Positions 10,908-21,381 of a DNA stretch of 64,000 nucleotides are shown here, in pieces. The position numbers and the translations under genes are program-made. The notes under the pieces are model-generated. The model saw nothing but the letters and a program-made list of their open reading frames with translations. It did no database searches and was not told where the DNA came from. Positions within the stretch are counted from its first letter, which is position 1, and each line of letters starts with the position of its first letter. The DNA comes from Lepraria neglecta. Lineage: Eukaryota; Ascomycota; Lecanoromycetes; Lecanorales; Stereocaulaceae. The stretch spans positions 2,852,001 through 2,916,000 of the forward strand of contig CM065653.1 of NCBI GenBank assembly GCA_033220425.1, read 5' to 3'.

Positions 10908-11735
10908 CTAGACAATCATCTGCGCAACTCCTTGTCCGCCCAATGTCTTGCTCCCCACGAACCCTTGCCCCTTGAGCCCAGCAATAAGATAGCATATCGC
11001 AGCGAAAAGCAGTAAAACGGCTGCAGCGATCAAACTCGTGGCTGGTTGATGTACAAGGCTCAGCCATTGGATCAAGCTCATGACTCCGTAGATTGCCGCA
11101 CGCATGTAATTCGTCGTGAATCGTCGGATGAAGTTGTCAAAGGTTGGGGAGGTCGGGCAAATGCGGAGGAGTAGGGGTATTTCAACGAATATGATTGTGA
11201 GGCCTGACAGTCTATAACTTGAATCAGCAGAATGTCTCGTTTGCACATGAGATTTGGAGATGACTTACATGCATATCACACCAAACAAAATGATGATGGA
11301 AACATGGAACAGGTTGGAGATGCCAACGGCGAGGCAAAGGAATATGCATATTACTCCGATCCTGTCAAGACAGTCAGTTGAGGCTCTGGGTATCGTGATT
11401 TGATATATATAACGCTGCTTCCAAGCATGGGCGTAACGTTCGTCCAGGTAGGCAGGTTGAATTGCGAGTCTTTGACGGAGCCAATGTTGGGTGAGCTCTG
11501 AGAGTTGATGCTAATGCTGGATGTCCGGGTCCTACGCCAACCCAGGCTTCCTCGCCCAAGGCTTGGTTTCATGTTGCCGGCAAGCATGGCGAAGATGGGG
11601 AGAGAGAAACTTCACTGACCATTGTCCATATATACCTGTGACACGGAGACGTCAGCATAGCTTCTTATCCTGAAGGACAGCTCGCCATATCCACTCACTG
11701 AAGTTGCGCGATTTCAGCTCCTCTGCGAGCGTCAT
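10908..11735 (-). CDS. TVP18: Golgi membrane protein Tvp18
   Basis: Four exons on the minus strand: 11735-11699, 11635-11620, 11361-11269 and 11211-10908, giving 149 residues, the normal family length. The joined protein begins MTLAEELKSRNFSIYGQW, continues GVICIFLCLAVGISNLFHV and IIFVEIPLLLRICPTS, and ends GLKGQGFVGSKTLGGQGVAQ plus MIV. Four hydrophobic segments match the four-pass Tvp18 topology. Tvp18 is a Tlg2-vesicle/Golgi protein thought to take part in vesicle trafficking. The second exon is only 16 bases (most of SIYGQW), flanked by GTCAGT and CACAG. All phases agree (37, 16, 93 and 304 bases). Confidence 0.93.
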
Positions 11736-12444
11736 TTTGACACCTCCGGATTCACTCTCTTTAGTCGCAAAAGCTATGGAAGTCGCCAAGCTTGCTGCCA
11801 ATGGCTTGGTGTTTACGTTGCTATTCGTTTCGTGGCCAGGAACACAGGGACTGAATAAGGGCACGCCGCGATCGTCGGTCTTTGGAAAGGGCTGTAGGTT
11901 GATTGATACTGGGTGTGTTGACGATTGAAGGTTTGTTTTGGACCGTTCCCTGAGTTCGTTTTGATGTTGCCTGATGCTTGGTCGTGGCTTCCGGACGCTT
12001 ACAACAAAATATTTGGGTCTCACTAGCGCAGGGTCCAGGGCGATCGAAACGGCTTTCTTCAGCGTTCACAATAACAACAAATAGTCTTTACGTTATTTGA
12101 TACTGGCCATATTTATATTCTTTTACTGCTACCTGCTCGGCATGGTGTCAGTCCCAGCGCCACTGCCGCGTCATGATTTGTGGAAATAGATGGTACTATG
12201 CGAGCAGTAGAGACATCCAATGGCTGTGTAGATGCATTTGGTAGACTACCCAACAGGCTTTTTAGCTAAATTCACATATTTCCGCTATGCCACTTGTCTG
12301 CCAATATTCTGCCCTGATATTGCCCTGTGAAAGTTGCTCGTTGGAAGAAGCTCGAAAGCTCCCAGCACGGTTTTCAATATCGTGCATCCAACGCCGTATG
12401 CTCAGCGAACCCCCGATGCCCGATTCAGGTGATCTTGATGCATG
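11736..12444. other. Intergenic: TVP18 promoter and NTF2 3' region
   Basis: About 0.7 kb with no recognisable gene. A minus-strand reading frame running into TVP18 from 12023 is open by chance; the conserved protein starts at the ATG at 11735. Confidence 0.5.
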
Positions 12445-13151
12445 CTAACCATAAATCAACTTGAAGATGTCGTTGAACACGAAATAGCTCCCTGCACCGT
12501 CTGGCATCAACTGAAATATCTGCGTATAGTTCATTGGCCGCTGCTCCTCGTCAACCTAGAGAACGCTCATTAGTCCCTCCACCAGGCAACATGTTGTATG
12601 GTATTCTCACCAGTAGCGCCCCAGTGACTAGTACCAGTATCCCACCACTCTCATTCGAAGGTTGAGCGTCAAGTGTGGCCACTTGGTGTTTGACCCTCTC
12701 GAATGGCAAAGTCTAACATCTTCTTAATACCATATATGTACTCCGGAATCAGTCGACATACTGTCAACTTTTCAAGAATAGCGCTCATTCCTAGTGTAGC
12801 GCCCGTCTCGAAAGTGAGCATGGAATTTTCGCGCTGTCACCGAATCAGTGGGCTGGAAGACTGGGAAGCGAACTGTAATCGGAGTATGTACGCACGTAGA
12901 GGGCAGCTAGCTTGTTCCGGTCTTGATCAAAGGTGTTGTAGTAGAATTCGACGAACTGTTCTGCACATCGCTCAGTTTGAGTTGATGTGGAATGGGAGGC
13001 AGAGGACAGTGAGCTCTCACTTACGTGCGATTGTGTTGAAGTCTGGAGAAGCATTAGCATAAGGGTTGGAAGTAGCTCTCCCATATGACCACAGGTCTGC
13101 TGGGGAAACCAAATGAGTATGTCCTTAGGCTGGAGTGTACTGACCTGCCAT
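12445..13151 (-). CDS. NTF2: Nuclear transport factor 2
   Basis: Six small exons on the minus strand: 13151-13145, 13042-13025, 12960-12896, 12833-12762, 12712-12611 and 12555-12445. They total 124 codons plus stop, the family length. The spliced product starts MADFNTIAQQFVEFYYNTF, runs through RENSMLTFE, TLPFERVKHQVATLDAQPS, GGILVLVTGALLVDEEQRP and ends QLMPDGAGSYFVFNDIFKL. This is the whole NTF2 cone-shaped domain with no extension. The protein is a cytosolic/nuclear-pore dimer that carries RanGDP into the nucleus. The first exon is only 7 bases (ATGGCAG) and the second 18 bases. Every intron is GT-AG and all phases agree. No single open frame longer than about 80 codons marks this gene, so it is easily missed. 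Confidence 0.95.
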
Positions 13152-14040
13152 GGCTGCGGATGTGGCCAAACAGGTTCTTATCGAGGCTAGAAGAGGACGG
13201 AGTCCACAGCGTAGTCGTGCTCGAGAAGTTTTGAGTGATGAGCTGTGCTGGGAGAGCACTTGGTGGGCTTGGTGGGATGATTGGGGGCAAGTGCAAAGAA
13301 ATGTCGGCGGCCAAAAGCCCCGCGCGGCTGCCATCTTTTTCCGAACTCCATCCTCGTCTTCGAGCACTGTGTCGTCATACGTGAAACCATAAATTATAAC
13401 AATAAGAGTAGGCTTTAGCTACACTGCATACTAGACAATCTTAACGTCCTCCTCGACTGGTCCTCAAGATATTCGGATTATCACAGATTATGTGAGTATC
13501 GTCTTGTTTCCAGCAATTTCTGTTTATAGCATGATGACTTCTGCTTCTAAACGATAACTTCTGATTTTCCATGAAGTAACAAACCGAAATTCAAGCTCAA
13601 CAGTCTGACACTTATCCTACTATGATCATTGTGGTGTACTTTCCCCTCTTGTTGAGTACGAAGCTAACGCGGCAAAAATTTCATCAGAAGCGGGGCCAGA
13701 CGTCCTTTCAATTGATCCACTGATGAGGATCAAACAGTGCCTTGGAGTCTTCATCGTAAGGGCCACCTTGCTCCAGCGGCTTGTCAAGGTTCTACATAGG
13801 TAGCTTCAAAAACGGCCATCAGCATTTACTTAAATTCTATGCCTGATCGAAGAGGGGCATAACGTACCCCTACGTGGGATTTCGTAGCCCAATCATCCTG
13901 GAGTCTCCATAATTTCTGAAGAGAAACGACCGAAGCTTTCTCTTGTCTTCTTCAATTATAATTCTGTCCTTCCAGCTACCCGCACGTCCTCTAAGAAAAA
14001 TGCAAGACGCTACTAGGTCCCCCTTCATTAGAGGATCATA
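13152..14040. other. Intergenic upstream of NTF2
   Basis: About 0.9 kb without a supportable gene. Minus-strand frames around 13054-13390 overlap the first NTF2 intron and promoter, are proline/serine-rich and have no domain. Confidence 0.45.
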
Positions 14041-14640
14041 TCACAAGAAAGCCAGTTTTTTCGTGCGCCAGTCTCCATGATCAAGGTTGTAGGATCCGCG
14101 AGCATAACATTGTGATGCGATGGCAGCGTAGACAATACACTCGTGTCTTTGCATTCTCCAGGCTCCTATTTCGAGTATTACTCTGGCTGGGTCCTCACAG
14201 TCGATCTTTCGGAACTTCATGCTCAATGGATCGTATGCGTCTTTCATCCCCACATCATCTAATCCTATTGATCTTCCTGCGAGTAGAGATGACCTTTCCT
14301 GATGCTCAATATAAGCGAAAAACGCATCCCCACCATATTTGGTCATGGATGTAGTACGAAACCAGCTCGTAGCGAGCCAATACGTCTCCAGGAGATAGTC
14401 AATTGCCATTGGCTCTATTGATGCATATCGACAAAGGGCGGTGATGCTGGTATCGATAATGGGCTCCGGGGAGGTTGACAGATTCACCATGTTCGCAAGA
14501 GAGCGGGCAGCTATGGACATCTCGCCTTTCACATGGTGGCCAGCGTAGATACTCAAGATGGGCTCCTCGTTACGAATATCGGCTTCCGTCGTCACCTGAA
14601 GGGTCGGCTCTAGAGATCCAGTGCGTTTGGGCCACATCAT
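14041..14640 (-). CDS. Hypothetical protein, no recognised family
   Basis: A 199-codon open frame on the minus strand starting MMWPKRTGSLEPTLQ and ending DHGDWRTKKLAFL. It has balanced amino-acid composition without low complexity, unlike the chance frames nearby. I recognise no domain, signal peptide or membrane segment. It stands alone in about 2.3 kb of otherwise empty sequence between NTF2 and the gene at 15412. It may be a lineage-specific gene, the remaining exon of a longer gene, or a chance frame. No splice structure was found that extends it. Confidence 0.35.
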   Translation of the reverse strand: MMWPKRTGSLEPTLQVTTEADIRNEEPILSIYAGHHVKGEMSIAARSLANMVNLSTSPEPIIDTSITALCRYASIEPMAIDYLLETYWLATSWFRTTSMTKYGGDAFFAYIEHQERSSLLAGRSIGLDDVGMKDAYDPLSMKFRKIDCEDPARVILEIGAWRMQRHECIVYAAIASQCYARGSYNLDHGDWRTKKLAFL

Positions 14641-15411
14641 TCGAGAACGCTAACAACAATGATGAGAAGGATTTCAGTCTTTGGATTGTCTCTTGGAAAC
14701 TGAGATTTCAATGGTCAGGACGAAGAGCCACAGGGAGGAGGTTTATGATTTCCTACATGCAAATGGCTCAAATGAGCAGCATGACAAGCAGGCTTTAGAT
14801 TCGTCGTCGGGAGGAATCTCACGAGAAATACTTCATTTCGGCATTTGATCACGAGTTTGCTGAGGGTTGACTGTTGTTGTGGGCTTCTCGTATTTGCCGG
14901 TTTCAAATTCGTGTGCCATGGCAAGTAGCTCACCCAGGCATCATGTGTCTTCTACCCAATACAAAGCATAGTTTGTTGCAATATGTGCGTAGTTGCTATA
15001 CTAATGAGTCGTGACTTTCCATCAACAGATAGAAATGAACACTGTAGAGAGTATGAATCTCAACTTCCCACGGCTACCCGCAAAGAGTTTGAGTCACAAT
15101 CGCGGAGTCCAATGATATTCCCGCCTACCGTTTCGAAGAGTCTACTCGTAGTGGAAAGAGAGTTCCATGTGAAAGAAAAAGGAGGAATTTCACCCTTGCT
15201 ACTTGGCAATAGATCACTCTTCCTGCTGCTGCCTTGCTGGCGCTGTATCAGTAGAAGTACAGCCCAGTTAATTAGTTACGAGCTGATTCTAAGCTCAGCT
15301 ATTCTGCTAGTGATATTGGACATGGATTGAACCCCACGCATCTCATGTTGGGACACTGTACTTTATGTCCTATTTAGTCCTCACCTTGCCGGTATCGAAG
15401 CACTCGTCAAA
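14641..15411. other. Intergenic
   Basis: No supportable gene. It should contain the promoter of the plus-strand gene starting at 15412. Confidence 0.45.
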
Positions 15412-16599
15412 ATGAGTACGAAAAGTGAGCTTCAAGCGTTGCTCCGCTTCCTCTCTCAAGATGCTAAAGTACCACTTCCAACTGCTATGGGCAAGGTAAA
15501 GGAACTACAGAAGGCAAATCTGACCGGGTAGATATCCGACGAAGTGGCATTACTGGTGAATCATTTGCTGACCGATCCCAGAGCGGATTCATTAGCTAAA
15601 TCAGATCTGCCTACAGTTCAGGCTATCTTCATAGACGAGAAGCTCGCAAAGCAAGTACTGAATGCCGCAAAAAGGGTCACAAAGAAGAGAACTTCGGGCG
15701 AAGTCAAGCCTGAATCACCTGCCAAACGAAAGAAGGTGTCGTCCATGAAAGACATGCTCAGTCCATCTGCCATCGAAGACTCCCTGGTTCTGCCCGAAAC
15801 TAATGTTGACGAGGAAGAGCTGAGAAGCACAACCATACATACAAACAGGGCACCTCTAGTCCTGGCCTTCGCAGTCACGTTGCTCAAATATACCATGCCC
15901 TCACAACCTCTCTCATCACGACTCAGCTTGGCTCAAGCAGTAGTCAGCATGAACAGCAGGACAAAAGCCGTTAGCTTGGGTATAGAGAAGGGTAACAGCG
16001 CCGAAGACGATGGCTGGGGTCAGGGCCAACCCAAAATCCGTGTAATGGGCCGCGACATCAGGGTCATGAAGAGGTGGGGCTACGAATGGAAGGGGAAACC
16101 TGAGGAGGATAGAGTCAAGCAGGAAGACTCGCAGCCTGGAGACAGTCAAGATACGTTGAAGCAGGAGGACGAATCTAGAGATGAGCCTGCACTTTGGGGT
16201 CTCGATCTCGAAGCTCTCCGCTCTTCAAATGGACCACTGGTGTCTGGTGCTCAAGGCGCAAATGTGTCTGGGCTACCAATCTACAACGCCCAATCTGCAC
16301 GAGCGTATTTACTCAAGTCATTTGCTTCTCCAACACCATCAACTGAGAAGATATCGCTGAAAAAGAAGTCAACGGCCGCAATGAAATCAGAGGAAGAGCG
16401 AAATCTGGCCCTCTTGCTACACGCATTGGACCTCCTATACGCCTCCTGGGCGCACATTCTGGGGCGAGAGGAGCTCGATAGGAGAGCATGGGCTTGGTAC
16501 GTCGCTGTAAGGCCGGAAGTTGAACATGGTGTCGCTGGCTGGGGTGGCAAGGGAGAAGTGAAGCTCGCACAGATATTAGATCTGAGGAGAAATGGTTGA
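15412..16599 (+). CDS. Conserved fungal protein of unknown function, probably nuclear
   Basis: Two exons, 15412-15527 and 15582-16599, give 377 residues. The 54-base intron (15528-15581, GTAGAT...CCCAG, CTGAC branch point) carries an in-frame TAG, so splicing is required. Joined, the protein reads KELQKANLTGADSLAKSDL, continuous in sense and phase. The N-terminus (MSTKSELQALLRFLSQDAK) is helical. Residues about 80-105 hold a bipartite-like basic patch (KRVTKKRTSGEVK, PAKRKKV). A well-formed central block (TTIHTNRAPLVLAFAVTLL, RLSLAQAVVSMNSRTKAVSL, VMGRDIRVMKRWGYEWKG) looks conserved. A C-terminal helical segment contains LLLHALDLLYASWAHI. I feel I have seen this family in other ascomycetes but cannot name a function with confidence. 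Confidence 0.75.
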
Positions 16600-17139
16600 A
16601 GCCTGCCGACTTAATGATTTCTCATCGAGAACGAGGGAAGTTCTACGAAGTGTCATGGATGCATCCGATACAATTCAGACGTGCTGACGCATCATTGTTT
16701 GCATTCTCAACTATGCGCCCCACTCGTCTAGAGCATCCAATTGATGCCGTGTATTACGACGGTGTCAATTATCCAGTCTCGTGTCACAAGGCTGCCGCGG
16801 AATTTTCCATCTGGCTGAAGGCACAGCCGCCGTAATGATTCAAAATGTTCGCAAAGAAAACAGCAAAGCTCCTGTGTCATTGGGTTGACCAGGTTGAGCT
16901 ACCAAAAGGTGGCGCTTGAAGGCTGAGGTCATGGTGGTAACTGCCTGGCACGAGGCCTTGGCCACTCTTGGCATAAGACTTTACAGCTTTTACATGGCTA
17001 GTCCTTCTCAAGTGTATAAAGGCATGACGAAGGTAGGGCAGAAGCGTTTACACTTTTATCCTCCCAACCTGTATCTGAAGCTCGGCAGCCAAATTCCCAG
17101 CCTACTTGAATCTCTTTTACAAGCTTCGTCCTTCTCAAA
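16600..17139. other. Intergenic: promoter of the cysteine-rich protein gene
   Basis: No gene is supported. A short frame (16596-16835) continues just past the preceding stop but lacks any domain. A TATA-like box lies at 17015. Confidence 0.45.
17015..17020 (+). promoter_or_regulatory. TATA-like box upstream of the cysteine-rich protein gene
   Basis: TATAAA lies 120 bases upstream of the ATG at 17140 and is followed by a CT-rich leader. The position is plausible for a core promoter of an inducible fungal gene; there is no direct evidence of use. Confidence 0.35.
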
Positions 17140-17668
17140 ATGTTATCTTACTTCTCCCTCATGTCTCCTTGCTCCATCCTTCTCGTCTTCCTCCTCTCAA
17201 CCTTCCCCATTGCCCACGCAAAGGCTTCATTCACCACATCAGCCACCATTTCTCCCACCACAACCCCCATCCGCCCTTTCAAACCCCCTCCAAACCGTAA
17301 GCTCCCTCTCCCCCATCTCCCATCTCCATCAGCCCCCTAACAACCCCCCAGCCAACACCTGCCAAACCCCCATCCTCACCCCAACCTGCGCCTGCAACTA
17401 CACCTCCTGCCTCTCCCCCTCCGGCACCCTAAGCTGCTGCGACCCCATCTCCGAATCCTGCCTTACCAACGGCGCTGGCAAGGGTACATGCTGCGCTGTA
17501 GAGCAGGCTTGTGGCGATAAGTGCTGTCCTGTGGGGAGGAAGTGTGGAAGAACGCTTTTGCAGGCTGGGGGAACTTTGATGGGGAATTGTTGTTTGCCGG
17601 GGCGTGAGACTTGTGTTCATAGTGGGGATTGCGCGGTGGGGGAGTGTGTGGTTGGGTGTTGTGTTTAG
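17140..17668 (+). CDS. Small secreted cysteine-rich protein (candidate effector)
   Basis: Exons 17140-17296 and 17352-17668 give 157 residues. The first exon encodes a signal peptide (MLSYFSLMSPCSILLVFLLS then TFPIAHA) and a Thr/Pro-rich stretch. The intron 17297-17351 is GTAAGC...CCCAG. The mature part is cysteine-dense with several CC pairs: TCACNYTSCL, LSCCDPISESC, GTCCAVEQACGDKCCPVGRK, GNCCLPGRETC, CAVGECVVGCCV. The CC spacing recalls granulin-like or carbohydrate-binding knottin folds, but I cannot assign it to a family. Codon use is very C-rich in exon 1 and early exon 2, then becomes G-rich. Likely role: secreted, disulphide-stabilised; effector, antimicrobial or wall-associated function is inference. 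Confidence 0.8.
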
Positions 17669-18327
17669 GGGCGGTGGGTGGGTTCTGAGGGTCATGTTTG
17701 GAGTTGGGGGAGAGGCTGTCTGGAGGGAGGAGAGAGAGCAGAACGTATTCGGCGTTTGAGGGTGCACAGGTAAGGGAGCAAGTGATCGAGGGTTAAGGGG
17801 TTCGGGGGAGGAAGAAGTGTGCATTCGAAGAAAGACGAAGCCAGGTAGCCAATTCAGTCTCTGTGTATTACGCCTCTGCATTGTACCTAGTTCTGGCGGA
17901 CTCAGGTACCTATACTAAACTTGGTCAGGCTAAGGCAGCATGTGATAGCCCTGAAGAACGAATCCTGTGGACTCCATTGACAGACAACATTAAACCACGT
18001 ATTGTGTTGTGTACTGTAAGACATTAACATACTATTCCCTATGTGTTAATTGCCTAGAGCATTAATGAAGCCTTGAATAGGTGGCTCTTCTCGAACAATC
18101 ACCAATACTCACACGCCATCCTTGCTTGGCCTTGAATTTCGAAGAGATTTTTCCGAAGGCGGATTTTGCAGGTTTTGGATGACCCTCGCTGAGCACTCTC
18201 CTGGTGGACTGGTTCACATCATACTGTTGGCCCTCCTCATTCGGCCGCCTTTCTTGAAGGCCGTTTCCGTCCACTGCTCTCCTTGTGGCTCCTCGTAACT
18301 ATCTGTCCTTAATCAATCATTTGTCCT
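17669..18327. other. Intergenic between convergent genes
   Basis: Lies between two 3' ends. A minus-strand frame (18062-18274) containing KSAFGKISSKFKAKQGWR ends in a plausible GTGAGT donor. It could be an exon of a small unrecognised gene, but I could not close a gene model. Confidence 0.4.
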
Positions 18328-19277
18328 CTATGAACCAGGGGTAGCGTCAGGCGATATGTAATATCTCAAGTCTCGCAAATCCACAATACTGGTTACTGTT
18401 TGCTGCTCCTGCGTGCCATGCTTGCTGTGGTTTCCCTCTCGATCGAGCAGCACGCTCCCCCACCCTGCTTGCTTAGCGCCGTTAAAGTCCTTCATGATAT
18501 CGTCTCCAACATGAATGAATCGATCTCCATGGTCCTCGTACCCCGTCACTGAGTGCACAAGGTGTTTGGCAGCGTCGAATATCTCGCGAGAAGGCTTTTC
18601 GTGGCCGACATCGTAGCTCATTACAACGAAATCGATATCATCTTTCTCGTCTTGAGAAGAATTCGAGCTCTGTGCTGAAGGCCCATGCCTCCGCGGGTTC
18701 ACCCTCAAGCCTAAGCTGGAAAGAACAGAGGGCACACGGTCATCGGAATTTGTGATGAGTCCAACAACGAGCTTTGGAGATGATGGATCTTTAATTGATG
18801 TGTTTCTTATTCGACATAATTCTTCGAAAAGCGGAATGACATCCGAATACAGTGTGTACCCCTCTGAAGAGCCGAAGCGATTCAAAAGGTCTTGGACTAG
18901 CTGTTTCGGCAAAGCAGGGGATGAAGAAAATGGACGGAACGTGGTATGAATGACCTAGGAAAACATGAGTCCTAGTGTGCCGTCAAGCTAAGAGCAGGTA
19001 GTGGGAGATAAGAGAAGCAGAGTCGAACGCTAGGTCAAAAGATTAAAGATTACCATACATTCGACCACCATTGAGGAGCTCCCATCCCTACTTGCTTGCC
19101 ATAATTCGGTGCTTTGCTCTATTCTTTCTTGAAGGTATCTCGGAAATTGGATGCTATCTCATCATCGGTAAAACCCGAGAGTCCATGTCTTCTTGCAATA
19201 TTGGCATAAGATTTCCCTATCGGTTCTCGGGGAGTGAACAAGGTACCAAATGCATCAAAGGTAAGAACCAGCCGCAT
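18328..19277 (-). pseudogene. HAD-like hydrolase (HDHD3 type) with a premature stop in exon 1
   Basis: Exons 19277-19059 and 18954-18328 on the minus strand would encode about 281 residues. HAD motif I is present near the start (VLTFDAFGTLFTP), followed by IGKSYANIARRHGLSGF, GAPQWWSN|VIHTTFRPF and motif II/III-type stretches LVVGLITNSDDR, DVGHEKPSREIF and IHVGDDIMKDFNGAKQAGW. The intron 19058-18955 (GTATGG...CCTAG) is in phase 0. Codon 53 is TAG (complement 19119-19121), falling between FRDTFKKE and SKAPNYGK; spacing to the flanking residues fits the family exactly if it replaced one sense codon. No intron can remove it without deleting conserved residues. The gene is divergent from ERG13. 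Options: true nonsense allele, a downstream start giving a product lacking motif I, or an assembly error. Confidence 0.8.
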
Positions 19278-19810
19278 AGGATGTCGTAACATCTGCTGCC
19301 AGCTTCCGCGAATGTTGCCTGTGGTCCTCCTCTTGTGTGTCTCGATTGAGCTCGGGGTTCCGAGAGAGTCGGAGCTTCAAGAAATGGAAATGGCAAGGCT
19401 CGGCGGGACCCTGAAAAGGCCTTAGCGCGAGCCGCGTCGATCATGGAGCTAAAGCAAGGGCGAAGAAAACTCGCAACCTGTCGAGTATTACATCGTCTAC
19501 CTCCCTATCATTTGTCTCAGAGCTTCAAAACCCGGCTGGCATAATAGACTAGAATCGTGCAATTGTATCTACGATACTGGAAGCAACCCCCATCCTATCA
19601 CTCCTTGTTCCCTATTCGTACTTGCGACTATCTTGTCCTTGTTTGTTGATTCGGTGAGCACACGACTTTGCGGAAACATTGCTTCTCGGCCGTGCCCGTT
19701 CTCAAGAGAAAATGCTAATTGTGGCCGCCCTCGGTCTCAAGCTCGTGACGTCTCTAAAAGCACCTTGAGTCTCCAGGTTCTTTCCAAACATTTTCAACAC
19801 TTCCTTCAAC
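19278..19810. promoter_or_regulatory. Divergent promoter region between the HAD hydrolase and ERG13
   Basis: This 533-base gap separates two start codons facing away from each other, so it should contain both promoters. It has pyrimidine-rich patches near 19560-19640 but I recognise no specific operator. Confidence 0.5.
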
Positions 19811-21381
19811 ATGGCGACCCGACCCCAGAACATCGGCATTAAAGCCATTGAGATCTACTTTCCAAGTCAGGTATGATAAGGGTGCTCAATCTTGAAGCTT
19901 TCGCTAGGTCTCGAGCTTGTGCAGCGAACAGCTTACTCATTCCTCCAGTGCGTCGACCAGGCAGAACTCGAGAAGTTCGATGGCGTTAGTCAGGGGAAAT
20001 ATACCATTGGTCTTGGCCAAACTAAGATGAGCTTCTGCGATGATCGCGAAGGTAAGGACTCGATAGCTCGCTCCGTATAAGACATGCGGCTGACGCAGGA
20101 ACCATGAAGACATCTACTCTTTCGCCCTCACGACTGTCTCTTCCCTCCTCCGCAAATACTCGATAGATCCCAAATCGATTGGTCGACTCGAAGTCGGCAC
20201 GGAGACACTCCTTGACAAATCGAAGTCAGTAAAGTCGGTCCTTATGCAACTATTTCAAGAGCATGGCAATACCAACGTCGAGGGAGTGGATACTGTGAAC
20301 GCTTGCTATGGTGGAACCAATGCCCTATTCAATGCCATCAATTGGGTGGAATCATCTGCTTGGGATGGACGTGATGCTATTGTCTGCGCTGGAGACATAG
20401 CCCTCTACAAGAAAGGCAATGCCCGTCCCACGGGAGGTGCAGGGTGCGTCGCCATGCTTATTGGTCCCGATGCACCTCTTGCCTTCGAGCCAGGCATGAG
20501 AGGAACCTACATGCAACACGCCTACGATTTCTACAAGCCAGACCTTACATCTGAATACCCTGTCGTCGACGGCCACTTCTCTGTCACCTGCTACACTGAA
20601 GCTGTGGATGCTTGCTACAAGGCATACAATACTCGTGAGGAAACTCTGCAGAAAAAGGGGGTCGCCAACGGTGTCCATGCGCCCTCGGAAGAGGTCAAAA
20701 CTCCACTTGACCGCTTCGACCATGTCCTTTTCCACTCTCCAACCTGCAAATTGGTGGCTAAGTCTTACGCCCGCATGCTCTACAACGACTACCGCGCCTC
20801 GCCAGAAAATCCTGCGTTTGAATCAGTCCCTAAAGAGCTCAAAGACATGAGCTACCAAACATCACTGAGCGATAAGACTGTCGAGAAAACCTTCATGGCT
20901 CTCAGCAAGAAGCAATTCCAGGCGAGGGTGCAGCCTAGCATCCAAGTACCCACAATGTGTGGCAACATGTACTGTGCCAGCGTGTATGGTTCCCTTGTCA
21001 GCCTTCTCAGCAACGTTCCCAGTGAGCAATTCAAGTGTAGACGGGTTGCAATATTTAGTTATGGAAGTGGTCTGGCTAGCTCGTTATTCAGCATGAAGGT
21101 CGTGGGAGATGTCAGTGGGATGGTCAAGGCCCTGAATCTGCACGAACGACTAGACGCCAGGAGGACAGTACCTCCAGAGACATATGACCAGGTCAGTGGA
21201 AATCGTAGATTGTTTACAGGATGAGATGCTGACAATGTGCTAGATGTGCGTACTCCGAGAGAAGGCCCATCTTCAAAAGAGCTACTCGCCCAAGGGCAAC
21301 CCTGAGACAATCACCAAGGGGACGTATTACCTTACCGAGATCGACGAGATGTTCAAGCGGAAGTACGAGATCAAGGCCTAG
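19811..21381 (+). CDS. ERG13: Hydroxymethylglutaryl-CoA synthase
   Basis: Four exons: 19811-19870, 19949-20051, 20110-21191 and 21244-21381; 460 residues, the usual fungal length. It starts [20 protein letters not shown]. The catalytic cysteine is at about residue 120 in [17 protein letters not shown]. Other family blocks: [48 protein letters not shown]. The enzyme condenses acetyl-CoA with acetoacetyl-CoA to HMG-CoA, the step before HMG-CoA reductase in the mevalonate/ergosterol pathway. The acceptor of intron 2 is the AG ending at 20109, not the earlier CAG: only this choice gives [13 protein letters not shown] in frame. All phases agree. Confidence 0.97.

Noticed and set aside
18062-18274. 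Minus-strand frame with KSAFGKISSKFKAKQGWR next to the HAD gene
   Set aside because: Could be an exon (it ends in GTGAGT) but I found no start or matching partner exon, and it is too close to the HAD stop to be its extension with a normal intron.
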